This document shows, piece after piece, positions 1 to 10,887 of a stretch of DNA of 64,000 nucleotides (its first letter is position 1; the number at the start of each line of letters is the position of its first letter). The stretch lies in the NCBI GenBank assembly GCA_964057225.1, contig OZ059897.1, positions 19,716,001 to 19,780,000 of the forward strand. Reading direction: 5' to 3'. The stretch comes from Auanema rhodensis (Eukaryota; Nematoda; Chromadorea; Rhabditida; Rhabditidae). Below the pieces are notes generated by a model, which did not search any database, was not told the origin of the DNA, and saw only the letters and a program-made list of their open reading frames with translations. A program made the position numbers and the translations under genes.

Positions 1-10
1 ATTTCTTCAG
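1..10. repeat. Partial monomer at the left edge
   Basis: Ten bases, ATTTCTTCAG, are the last ten bases of a monomer cut by the window edge. The T in this piece (monomer position 343) is the variant found at the end of M9 and M18. It fits the preceding monomer being another M9-type copy, so the nine-monomer unit may continue to the left. Confidence 0.9.
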
Positions 11-373
11 GGTGAAAATCGAGGATATAAGTGTGAACTTATATCAGTTGATATCTCGGTGCATTTTTAAGCTAGCGCAAATCTGATAACACAGATCGAC
101 GCAGCTTAAAAATCCGCATCGAATGCACTATACTACATTGAAAAACGCTTGATACAAAATTAGTTATGATCTTTTGAAAAATGATGCATTAGTGTATGTT
201 GAGTTTCCATGTACACTCAACATTGCTTCCAAAAACATTTTGACAAAAATTTTTTCGAAAAATTTCAAAATAATTTAGCAAAAAGTAGATGTTTTTAGAT
301 TCCATTTTTCAAGGCAAAGACGATGGACAATGTTATTCAACGAAAAAATTAATTCTTCAGGGTGAAAATCGAG

Positions 374-395
374 GATATAAGTGTGAACTTATATC
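374..395. repeat. Inverted repeat 1 of the monomer (9-bp arms), shown in M2
   Basis: GATATAAGT is followed after GTGA by its exact reverse complement ACTTATATC. The axis is at 384.5. An overlapping alternative pairing of CGAGGATAT with ATATCTCG just downstream, with one bulged base, could compete with it. The same dyad recurs in nearly every monomer at positions 14-35. M147 and M162 lose its outermost pair (G14A) and M84 carries a T29A mismatch. Function is unknown; a protein-binding or cruciform role is only a possibility. Confidence 0.9.
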
Positions 396-412
396 AGTTG
401 ATATCTCGGTGC

Positions 413-463
413 ATTTTTAAGCTAGCGCAAATCTGATAACACAGATCGACGCAGCTTAAAAAT
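413..463. repeat. Inverted repeat 2: long nested stem-loop, shown in M2
   Basis: The outer arms ATTTTTAAGCT and AGCTTAAAAAT are perfect 11-bp complements. Inside them GCG can pair with CGC after one bulged A. A 3-by-3 internal loop follows, then ATCTG pairs with CAGAT around a six-base loop, ATAACA. Outside, TGC can pair with GCA across a two-base bulge. This is the largest possible hairpin or cruciform in the monomer. Only a few copies disturb it, for example M44 and M59 (AGCTTAACAAT), M55, M116, M175 and M176. It has no Pol III A or B box or tRNA-like loop, so I do not call it an RNA gene. Confidence 0.88.
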
Positions 464-523
464 CCGCATCGAATGCACTATACTACATTGAGAAACGCTT
501 AATACAAAAATTAGTTATGATCG

Positions 524-584
524 TTTGAAAAATGATGCATTAGTGTATGTTGAGTTTCCATGTACACTCAACATTGCTTCCAAA
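524..584. repeat. Invariant block of about 61 bp (monomer positions 164-224), shown in M2
   Basis: This stretch runs from just after the variable base 163 to just before the variable base 225, and it includes inverted repeat 3 and the palindromes ATGCAT and TGTACA. Reading every copy by eye I found no change in it, although I noted roughly 65 separate variant states elsewhere in the 351-bp monomer. If variation were uniform, about ten or more would be expected here. The count is manual and approximate. A sequence-specific chromatin protein site is one possible explanation; nothing in the sequence names the protein. Confidence 0.6.
547..574. repeat. Inverted repeat 3 (9-bp arms) inside the invariant block, shown in M2
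   Basis: ATGTTGAGT and ACTCAACAT are exact reverse complements separated by ten bases that include the palindrome GTAC. The axis at 560.5 is 176 bp after the axis of inverted repeat 1 and 175 bp before that of the next monomer. I saw no substitution in either arm in any of the 182 copies. Confidence 0.9.
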
Positions 585-597
585 AACATTTTGACAA

Positions 598-616
598 AAA
601 TTTTTTCGAAAAATTT
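598..616. repeat. Inverted repeat 4: A/T-run dyad around TTCGAA, shown in M2
   Basis: AAATTTTT and AAAAATTT pair around TCG. The variant carrying 247T and 254A keeps 8-bp arms (AATTTTTT and AAAAAATT) with a two-base loop. The common 240C variant and the 242G variant of M178 and M179 each introduce a mismatch in the left arm, so this dyad is not strictly maintained. The homopolymer runs may simply give intrinsic DNA curvature. Confidence 0.75.
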
Positions 617-3168
617 CAAAATAATTTAGCAAAAAGTAGATGTTTTTAGATTCCATTTTTCAAGGCAAAGACGATAGACAATGTTATTCAACGAAAAAAT
701 TAATTCTTCAGGGTGAAAATCGAGGATATAAGTGTGAACTTATATCAGTTGATATCTCGGTGCATTTTTAAGCTAGCGCAAATCTGATAACACAGATCGA
801 CGCAGCTTAAAAATCCGCATCGAATGCACTTTACTACATTGAGAAACGCTTAATACAAAAATTAGTTATGATTGTTTGAAAAATGATGCATTAGTGTATG
901 TTGAGTTTCCATGTACACTCAACATTGCTTCCAAAAACATTTTGACAAAAATTTTTTCGAAAAATTTCAAAATAATTTAGCAAAAAGTAGATGTTTTTAG
1001 ATTCCATTTTTCAAGGCAAAGACGATGGACAATGTTATTCAACGAAAAAATTAATTCTTCAGGGTGAAAATCGAGGATATAAGTGTGAACTTATATCAGT
1101 TGATATCTCGGTGCATTTTTAAGCTAGCGCAAATCTGATAACACAGATCGACGCAGCTTAAAAATCCGCATCGAATGCACTATACTACATTGAGAAACGC
1201 TTAATACAAAAATTAGTTATGATCGTTTGAAAAATGATGCATTAGTGTATGTTGAGTTTCCATGTACACTCAACATTGCTTCCAAAAACATTTTGACAAA
1301 AATTTTTTTGAAAAAATTCAAAATAATTTAGCAAAAAGTAGATGTTTTTAGATTCCTTTTTTCAAGGCAAAGACAATGGACAATGTTATTCAACGAAAAA
1401 ATTATTTCTTCAGGGTGAAAATCGAGGATATAAGTGTGAACTTATATCAGTTGATATCTCGGTGCATTTTTAAGCTAGCGCAAATCTGATAACACAGATC
1501 GACGCAGCTTAAAAATCCGCATCGAATGCACTATACTACATTGAGAAACGCTTAATACAAAATATAGTTATGATCGTTTGAAAAATGATGCATTAGTGTA
1601 TGTTGAGTTTCCATGTACACTCAACATTGCTTCCAAAAACATTTTGACAAAAATTTTTTCGAAAAATTTCAAAATAATTTAGCAAAAAGTAGATGTTTTT
1701 AGATTCCATTTTTCAAGGCAAAGACGATAGACAATGTTATTCAACGAAAAAATTAATTCTTCAGGGTGAAAATCGAGGATATAAGTGTGAACTTATATCA
1801 GTTGATATCTCGGTGCATTTTTAAGCTAGCGCAAATCTGATAACACAGATCGACGCAGCTTAAAAATCCGCATCGAATGCACTATACTACATTGAGAAAC
1901 GCTTAATACAAAAATTAGTTATGATCGTTTGAAAAATGATGCATTAGTGTATGTTGAGTTTCCATGTACACTCAACATTGCTTCCAAAAACATTTTGACA
2001 AAAATTTTTTCGAAAAATTTCAAAATAATTTAGCAAAAAGTAGATGTTTTTAGATTCCATTTTTCAAGGCAAAGACGATGGACAATGTTATTCAACGAAA
2101 AAATTAATTCTTCAGGGTGAAAATCGAGGATATAAGTGTGAACTTATATCAGTTGATATCTCGGTGCATTTTTAAGCTAGCGCAAATCTGATAACACAGA
2201 TCGACGCAGCTTAAAAATCCGCATCGAATGCACTATACTACATTGAGAAACGCTTAATACAAAAATTAGTTATGATCGTTTGAAAAATGATGCATTAGTG
2301 TATGTTGAGTTTCCATGTACACTCAACATTGCTTCCAAAAACATTTTGACAAAAATTTTTTTGAAAAAATTCAAAATAATTTAGCAAAAAGTAGATGTTT
2401 TTAGATTCCTTTTTTCAAGGCAAAGACGATGGACAATGTTATTCAACGAAAAAATTATTTCTTCAGGGTGAAAATCGAGGATATAAGTGTGAACTTATAT
2501 CAGTTGATATCTCGGTGCATTTTTAAGCTAGCGCAAATCTGATAACACAGATCGACGCAGCTTAAAAATCCGCATCGAATGCACTATACTACATTGAGAA
2601 ACGCTTAATACAAAAATTAGTTATGATCGTTTGAAAAATGATGCATTAGTGTATGTTGAGTTTCCATGTACACTCAACATTGCTTCCAAAAACATTTTGA
2701 CAAAAATTTTTTCGAAAAATTTCAAAATAATTTAGCAGAAAGTAGATGTTTTTAGATTCCATTTTTCAAGGCAAAGACGATGGACAATGTTATTCAACGA
2801 AAAAATTAATTCTTCAGGGTGAAAATCGAGGATATAAGTGTGAACTTATATCAGTTGATATCTCGGTGCATTTTTAAGCTAGCGCAAATCTGATAACACA
2901 GATCGACGCAGCTTAAAAATCCGCATCGAATGCACTATACTACATTGAGAAACGCTTAATACAAAAATTAGTTATGATCGTTTGAAAAATGATGCATTAG
3001 TGTATGTTGAGTTTCCATGTACACTCAACATTGCTTCCAAAAACATTTTGACAAAAATTTTTTTGAAAAAATTCAAAATAATTTAGCAAAAAGTAGATGT
3101 TTTTAGATTCCTTTTTTCAAAGCAAAGACGATGGACAATGTTATTCAACGAAAAAATTATTTCTTCAG

Positions 3169-6100
3169 GGTGAAAATCGAGGATATAAGTGTGAACTTAT
3201 ATCAGTTGATATCTCGGTGCATTTTTAAGCTAGCGCAAATCTGATAACACAGATCGACGCAGCTTAAAAATCCGCATCGAATGCACTATACTACATTGAA
3301 AAACGCTTGATACAAAATTAGTTATGATCTTTTGAAAAATGATGCATTAGTGTATGTTGAGTTTCCATGTACACTCAACATTGCTTCCAAAAACATTTTG
3401 ACAAAAATTTTTTCGAAAAATTTCAAAATAATTTAGCAAAAAGTAGATGTTTTTAGATTCCATTTTTCAAGGCAAAGACGATGGACAATGTTATTCAACG
3501 AAAAAATTAATTCTTCAGGGTGAAAATCGAGGATATAAGTGTGAACTTATATCAGTTGATATCTCGGTGCATTTTTAAGCTAGCGCAAATCTGATAACAC
3601 AGATCGACGCAGCTTAAAAATCCGCATCGAATGCACTATACTACATTGAGAAACGCTTAATACAAAAATTAGTTATGATCGTTTGAAAAATGATGCATTA
3701 GTGTATGTTGAGTTTCCATGTACACTCAACATTGCTTCCAAAAACATTTTGACAAAAATTTTTTCGAAAAATTTCAAAATAATTTAGCAAAAAGTAGATG
3801 TTTTTAGATTCCATTTTTCAAGGCAAAGACGATAGACAATGTTATTCAACGAAAAAATTAATTCTTCAGGGTGAAAATCGAGGATATAAGTGTGAACTTA
3901 TATCAGTTGATATCTCGGTGCATTTTTAAGCTAGCGCAAATCTGATAACACAGATCGACGCAGCTTAAAAATCCGCATCGAATGCACTATACTACATTGA
4001 GAAACGCTTAATACAAAAATTAGTTATGATTGTTTGAAAAATGATGCATTAGTGTATGTTGAGTTTCCATGTACACTCAACATTGCTTCCAAAAACATTT
4101 TGACAAAAATTTTTTCGAAAAATTTCAAAATAATTTAGCAAAAAGTAGATGTTTTTAGATTCCATTTTTCAAGGCAAAGACGATGGACAATGTTATTCAA
4201 CGAAAAAATTAATTCTTCAGGGTGAAAATCGAGGATATAAGTGTGAACTTATATCAGTTGATATCTCGGTGCATTTTTAAGCTAGCGCAAATCTGATAAC
4301 ACAGATCGACGCAGCTTAAAAATCCGCATCGAATGCACTATACTACATTGAGAAACGCTTAATACAAAAATTAGTTATGATCGTTTGAAAAATGATGCAT
4401 TAGTGTATGTTGAGTTTCCATGTACACTCAACATTGCTTCCAAAAACATTTTGACAAAAATTTTTTTGAAAAAATTCAAAATAATTTAGCAAAAAGTAGA
4501 TGTTTTTAGATTCCTTTTTTCAAGGCAAAGACAATGGACAATGTTATTCAACGAAAAAATTATTTCTTCAGGGTGAAAATCGAGGATATAAGTGTGAACT
4601 TATATCAGTTGATATCTCGGTGCATTTTTAAGCTAGCGCAAATCTGATAACACAGATCGACGCAGCTTAAAAATCCGCATCGAATGCACTATACTACATT
4701 GAGAAACGCTTAATACAAAATATAGTTATGATCGTTTGAAAAATGATGCATTAGTGTATGTTGAGTTTCCATGTACACTCAACATTGCTTCCAAAAACAT
4801 TTTGACAAAAATTTTTTCGAAAAATTTCAAAATAATTTAGCAAAAAGTAGATGTTTTTAGATTCCATTTTTCAAGGCAAAGACGATAGACAATGTTATTC
4901 AACGAAAAAATTAATTCTTCAGGGTGAAAATCGAGGATATAAGTGTGAACTTATATCAGTTGATATCTCGGTGCATTTTTAAGCTAGCGCAAATCTGATA
5001 ACACAGATCGACGCAGCTTAAAAATCCGCATCGAATGCACTATACTACATTGAGAAACGCTTAATACAAAAATTAGTTATGATCGTTTGAAAAATGATGC
5101 ATTAGTGTATGTTGAGTTTCCATGTACACTCAACATTGCTTCCAAAAACATTTTGACAAAAATTTTTTCGAAAAATTTCAAAATAATTTAGCAAAAAGTA
5201 GATGTTTTTAGATTCCATTTTTCAAGGCAAAGACGATGGACAATGTTATTCAACGAAAAAATTAATTCTTCAGGGTGAAAATCGAGGATATAAGTGTGAA
5301 CTTATATCAGTTGATATCTCGGTGCATTTTTAAGCTAGCGCAAATCTGATAACACAGATCGACGCAGCTTAAAAATCCGCATCGAATGCACTATACTACA
5401 TTGAGAAACGCTTAATACAAAAATTAGTTATGATCGTTTGAAAAATGATGCATTAGTGTATGTTGAGTTTCCATGTACACTCAACATTGCTTCCAAAAAC
5501 ATTTTGACAAAAATTTTTTTGAAAAAATTCAAAATAATTTAGCAAAAAGTAGATGTTTTTAGATTCCTTTTTTCAAGGCAAAGACGATGGACAATGTTAT
5601 TCAACGAAAAAATTATTTCTTCAGGGTGAAAATCGAGGATATAAGTGTGAACTTATATCAGTTGATATCTCGGTGCATTTTTAAGCTAGCGCAAATCTGA
5701 TAACACAGATCGACGCAGCTTAAAAATCCGCATCGAATGCACTATACTACATTGAGAAACGCTTAATACAAAAATTAGTTATGATCGTTTGAAAAATGAT
5801 GCATTAGTGTATGTTGAGTTTCCATGTACACTCAACATTGCTTCCAAAAACATTTTGACAAAAATTTTTTCGAAAAATTTCAAAATAATTTAGCAAAAAG
5901 TAGATGTTTTTAGATTCCATTTTTCAAGGCAAAGACGATGGACAATGTTATTCAACGAAAAAATTAATTCTTCAGGGTGAAAATCGAGGATATAAGTGTG
6001 AACTTATATCAGTTGATATCTCGGTGCATTTTTAAGCTAGCGCAAATCTGATAACACAGATCGACGCAGCTTAAAAATCCGCATCGAATGCACTATACTA

Positions 6101-6326
6101 CATTGAGAAACGCTTAATACAAAAATTAGTTATGATCGTTTGAAAAATGATGCATTAGTGTATGTTGAGTTTCCATGTACACTCAACATTGCTTCCAAAA
6201 ACATTTTGACAAAAATTTTTTTGAAAAAATTCAAAATAATTTAGCAAAAAGTAGATGTTTTTAGATTCCTTTTTTCAAAGCAAAGACGATGGACAATGTT
6301 ATTCAACGAAAAAATTATTTCTTCAG
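3169..6326. repeat. Nine-monomer higher-order unit, copy 2 (M10-M18)
   Basis: M10 to M18 match M1 to M9 in order and length, including the 350-bp first monomer, the AAATATAG monomer (M14) and the GACAATGG monomer (M13). I found only two differences from copy 1 over 3158 bp: position 3989 is A where 831 is T, and 5896 is A where 2738 is G. This is the youngest large duplication that I can see. The order stops at 6327, where M19 is not an M1-type copy. Confidence 0.95.
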
Positions 6327-8783
6327 GGTGAAAATCGAGGATATAAGTGTGAACTTATATCAGTTGATATCTCGGTGCATTTTTAAGCTAGCGCAAATCT
6401 GATAACACAGATCGACGCAGCTTAAAAATCCGCATCGAATGCACTATACTACATTGAGAAACGCTTAATACAAAAATTAGTTATGATCGTTTGAAAAATG
6501 ATGCATTAGTGTATGTTGAGTTTCCATGTACACTCAACATTGCTTCCAAAAACATTTTGACAAAAATTTTTTCGAAAAATTTCAAAATAATTTAGCAAAA
6601 AGTAGATGTTTTTAGATTCCATTTTTCAAGGCAAAGACGATGGACAATGTTATTCAACGAAAAAATTAATTCTTCAGGGTGAAAATCGAGGATATAAGTG
6701 TGAACTTATATCAGTTGATATCTCGGTGCATTTTTAAGCTAGCGCAAATCTGATAACACAGATCGACGCAGCTTAAAAATCCGCATCGAATGCACTATAC
6801 TACATTGAGAAACGCTTAATACAAAAATTAGTTATGATCGTTTGAAAAATGATGCATTAGTGTATGTTGAGTTTCCATGTACACTCAACATTGCTTCCAA
6901 AAACATTTTGACAAAAATTTTTTTGAAAAAATTCAAAATAATTTAGCAAAAAGTAGATGTTTTTAGATTCCTTTTTTCAAGGCAAAGACGATGGACAATG
7001 TTATTCAACGAAAAAATTATTTCTTCAGGGTGAAAATCGAGGATATAAGTGTGAACTTATATCAGTTGATATCTCGGTGCATTTTTAAGCTAGCGCAAAT
7101 CTGATAACACAGATCGACGCAGCTTAAAAATCCGCATCGAATGCACTATACTACATTGAGAAACGCTTAATACAAAAATTAGTTATGATCGTTTGAAAAA
7201 TGATGCATTAGTGTATGTTGAGTTTCCATGTACACTCAACATTGCTTCCAAAAACATTTTGACAAAAATTTTTTTGAAAAAATTCAAAATAATTTAGCAA
7301 AAAGTAGATGTTTTTAGATTCCTTTTTTCAAGGCAAAGACGATGGACAATGTTATTCAACGAAAAAATTATTTCTTCAGGGTGAAAATCGAGGATATAAG
7401 TGTGAACTTATATCAGTTGATATCTCGGTGCATTTTTAAGCTAGCGCAAATCTGATAACACAGATCGACGCAGCTTAAAAATCCGCATCGAATGCACTAT
7501 ACTACATTGAAAAACGCTTGATACAAAAATTAGTTATGATCTTTTGAAAAATGATGCATTAGTGTATGTTGAGTTTCCATGTACACTCAACATTGCTTCC
7601 AAAAACATTTTGACAAAAATTTTTTCGAAAAATTTCAAAATAATTTAGCAAAAAGTAGATGTTTTTAGATTCCATTTCTCAAGGCAAAGACGATAGACAA
7701 TGTTATTCAACGAAAAAATTAATTCTTCAGGGTGAAAATCGAGGATATAAGTGTGAACTTATATCAGTTGATATCTCGGTGCATTTTTAAGCTAGCGCAA
7801 ATCTGATAACACAGATCGACGCAGCTTAAAAATCCGCATCGAATGCACTATACTACATTGAGAAACGCTTAATACAAAAATTAGTTATGATCGTTTGAAA
7901 AATGATGCATTAGTGTATGTTGAGTTTCCATGTACACTCAACATTGCTTCCAAAAACATTTTGACAAAAATTTTTTCGAAAAATTTCAAAATAATTTAGC
8001 AAAAAGTAGATGTTTTTATATTCCATTTTTCAAGGCAAAGACGATAGACAATGTTATTCAACGAAAAAATTAATTCTTCAGGGTGAAAATCGAGGATATA
8101 AGTGTGAACTTATATCAGTTGATATCTCGGTGCATTTTTAAGCTAGCGCAAATCTGATAACACAGATCGACGCAGCTTAAAAATCCGCATCGAATGCACT
8201 ATACTACATTGAGAAACGCTTAATACAAAAATTAGTTATGATCGTTTGAAAAATGATGCATTAGTGTATGTTGAGTTTCCATGTACACTCAACATTGCTT
8301 CCAAAAACATTTTGACAAAACTTTTTTCGAAAAATTTCAAAATAATTTAGCAAAAAGTAGATGTTTTTAGATTCCATTTTTCAAGGCAAAGACGATAGAC
8401 AATGTTATTCAACGAAAAAATTAATTCTTCAGGGTGAAAATCGAGGATATAAGTGTGAACTTATATCAGTTGATATCTCGGTGCATTTTTAAGCTAGCGC
8501 AAATCTGATAACACAGATCGACGCAGCTTAAAAATCCGCATCGAATGCACTATACTACATTGAGAAACGCTTAATACAAAAATTAGTTATGATCGTTTGA
8601 AAAATGATGCATTAGTGTATGTTGAGTTTCCATGTACACTCAACATTGCTTCCAAAAACATTTTGACAAAAATTTTTTCGAAAAATTTCAAAATAATTTA
8701 GCAAAAAGTAGATGTTTTTAGATTCCATTTTTCAAGGCAAAGACGATGGACAATGTTATTCAACGAAAAAATTAATTCTTCAG

Positions 8784-9835
8784 GGTGAAAATCGAGGATA
8801 TAAGTGTGAACTTATATCAGTTGATATCTCGGTGCATTTTTAAGCTAGCGCAAATCTGATAACACAGATCGACGCAGCTTAAAAATCCACATCGAATGCA
8901 CTATACTACATTGAGAAACGCTTAATACAAAAATTAGTTATGATCGTTTGAAAAATGATGCATTAGTGTATGTTGAGTTTCCATGTACACTCAACATTGC
9001 TTCCAAAAACATTTTGACAAAAATTTTTTCGAAAAATTTCAAAATAATTTAGCAGAAAGTAGATGTTTTTAGATTCCATTTTTCAAGGCAAAGACGATGG
9101 ACAATGTTATTCAACGAAAAAATTAATTCTTCAGGGTGAAAATCGAGGATATAAGTGTGAACTTATATCAGTTGATATCTCGGTGCATTTTTAAGCTAGC
9201 GCAAATCTGATAACACAGATCGACGCAGCTTAAAAATCCGCATCGAATGCACTATACTACATTGAGAAACGCTTAATACAAAAATTAGTTATGATCGTTT
9301 GAAAAATGATGCATTAGTGTATGTTGAGTTTCCATGTACACTCAACATTGCTTCCAAAAACATTTTGACAAAAATTTTTTTGAAAAAATTCAAAATAATT
9401 TAGCAAAAAGTAGATGTTTTTAGATTCCTTTTTTCAAAGCAAAGACGATGGACAATGTTATTCAACGAAAAAATTATTTCTTCAGGGTGAAAATCGAGGA
9501 TATAAGTGTGAACTTATATCAGTTGATATCTCGGTGCATTTTTAAGCTAGCGCAAATCTGATAACACAGATCGACGCAGCTTAAAAATCCGCATCGAATG
9601 CACTATACTACATTGAAAAACGCTTGATACAAAATTAGTTATGATCGTTTGAAAAATGATGCATTAGTGTATGTTGAGTTTCCATGTACACTCAACATTG
9701 CTTCCAAAAACATTTTGACAAAAATTTTTTCGAAAAATTTCAAAATAATTTAGCAAAAAGTAGATGTTTTTAGATTCCATTTTTCAAGGCAAAGACGATA
9801 GACAATGTTATTCAACGAAAAAATTAATTCTTCAG
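8784..9835. repeat. Three-monomer duplication, copy 1 (M26-M28)
   Basis: M26 (272G), M27 (247T/254A, 304A, 343T) and M28 (132A, 141G, A deletion, 163G, 316A) form a 1052-bp unit that is repeated next to it. M26 has a private change, AATCCACATC in place of AATCCGCATC. Confidence 0.9.
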
Positions 9836-10887
9836 GGTGAAAATCGAGGATATAAGTGTGAACTTATATCAGTTGATATCTCGGTGCATTTTTAAGCTAG
9901 CGCGAATCTGATAACACAGATCGACGCAGCTTAAAAATCCGCATCGAATGCACTATACTACATTGAGAAACGCTTAATACAAAAATTAGTTATGATCGTT
10001 TGAAAAATGATGCATTAGTGTATGTTGAGTTTCCATGTACACTCAACATTGCTTCCAAAAACATTTTGACAAAAATTTTTTCGAAAAATTTCAAAATAAT
10101 TTAGCAGAAAGTAGATGTTTTTAGATTCCATTTTTCAAGGCAAAGACGATGGACAATGTTATTCAACGAAAAAATTAATTCTTCAGGGTGAAAATCGAGG
10201 ATATAAGTGTGAACTTATATCAGTTGATATCTCGGTGCATTTTTAAGCTAGCGCAAATCTGATAACACAGATCGACGCAGCTTAAAAATCCGCATCGAAT
10301 GCACTATACTACATTGAGAAACGCTTAATACAAAAATTAGTTATGATCGTTTGAAAAATGATGCATTAGTGTATGTTGAGTTTCCATGTACACTCAACAT
10401 TGCTTCCAAAAACATTTTGACAAAAATTTTTTTGAAAAAATTCAAAATAATTTAGCAAAAAGTAGATGTTTTTAGATTCCTTTTTTCAAAGCAAAGACGA
10501 TGGACAATGTTATTCAACGAAAAAATTATTTCTTCAGGGTGAAAATCGAGGATATAAGTGTGAACTTATATCAGTTGATATCTCGGTGCATTTTTAAGCT
10601 AGCGCAAATCTGATAACACAGATCGACGCAGCTTAAAAATCCGCATCGAATGCACTATACTACATTGAAAAACGCTTGATACAAAATTAGTTATGATCGT
10701 TTGAAAAATGATGCATTAGTGTATGTTGAGTTTCCATGTACACTCAACATTGCTTCCAAAAACATTTTGACAAAAATTTTTTCGAAAAATTTCAAAATAA
10801 TTTAGCAAAAAGTAGATGTTTTTAGATTCCATTTTTCAAGGCAAAGACGATAGACAATGTTATTCAACGAAAAAATTAATTCTTCAG
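9836..10887. repeat. Three-monomer duplication, copy 2 (M29-M31)
   Basis: M29 to M31 repeat the variants of M26 to M28 in the same order and with the same length, including the 350-bp monomer in third place. M29 has a private change, GCGCGAATC in place of GCGCAAATC. Confidence 0.9.

Larger units (their letters stand above)
361..711. repeat. Representative 351-bp monomer (M2) used for numbering
   Basis: M2 is a full-length copy close to the commonest sequence. Recurrent variable positions, counted from its first G, are: 132 (G/A) and 141 (A/G), which change together in one haplotype; 146-150 (one A lost in six copies); 163 (G/T); 225 (A/C); 240 (A/C); 247 (C/T) with 254 (T/A); 267 (T/C); 272 (A/G); 295 (A/T); 299 (T/C); 300 (T/C); 304 and 305 (G/A); 316 (A/G); 325 (T/G); 326 (A/G); 343 (A/T). 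Linked sets seen repeatedly are 225C with 267C; 247T with 254A and 295T; 299C with 316A; and 326G with 295T, 304A and 343T. Positions 1-118 carry almost only rare changes, and 164-224 appear unchanged throughout. Confidence 0.95.
11..3168. repeat. Nine-monomer higher-order unit, copy 1 (M1-M9)
   Basis: This unit is 3158 bp: M1 is 350 bp and M2 to M9 are 351 bp. Its markers in order are: M1 with 132A, 141G, the A deletion and 163T; M2 with 316A; M3 with 162T; M4 with 247T/254A and GACAATGG; M5 with AAATATAG at positions 147-154; M6 plain; M7 with 247T/254A; M8 with 272G; M9 with 247T/254A and 304A. The next nine monomers repeat this order, which shows that the unit was duplicated as a block. 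Confidence 0.95.

Noticed and set aside
413-463. tRNA-like or Pol III transcribed small RNA at the long stem-loop
   Set aside because: There is no A box, no GGTTCGANNCC B box and no cloverleaf; a hairpin alone does not support an RNA gene.
598-620. CENP-B box
   Set aside because: TTCGAAAAA resembles the first half of the box (TTCGnnnnA), but the required CGGG half is absent; the following bases are TTTCAAA.
690-720. Hammerhead ribozyme core on the minus strand
   Set aside because: The minus strand reads CTGAAGA at the monomer junction, which fits CUGANGA, but no stem II followed by GAAA and no cleavage-site stem can be built around it. On the plus strand CTGATAA does not fit the core.
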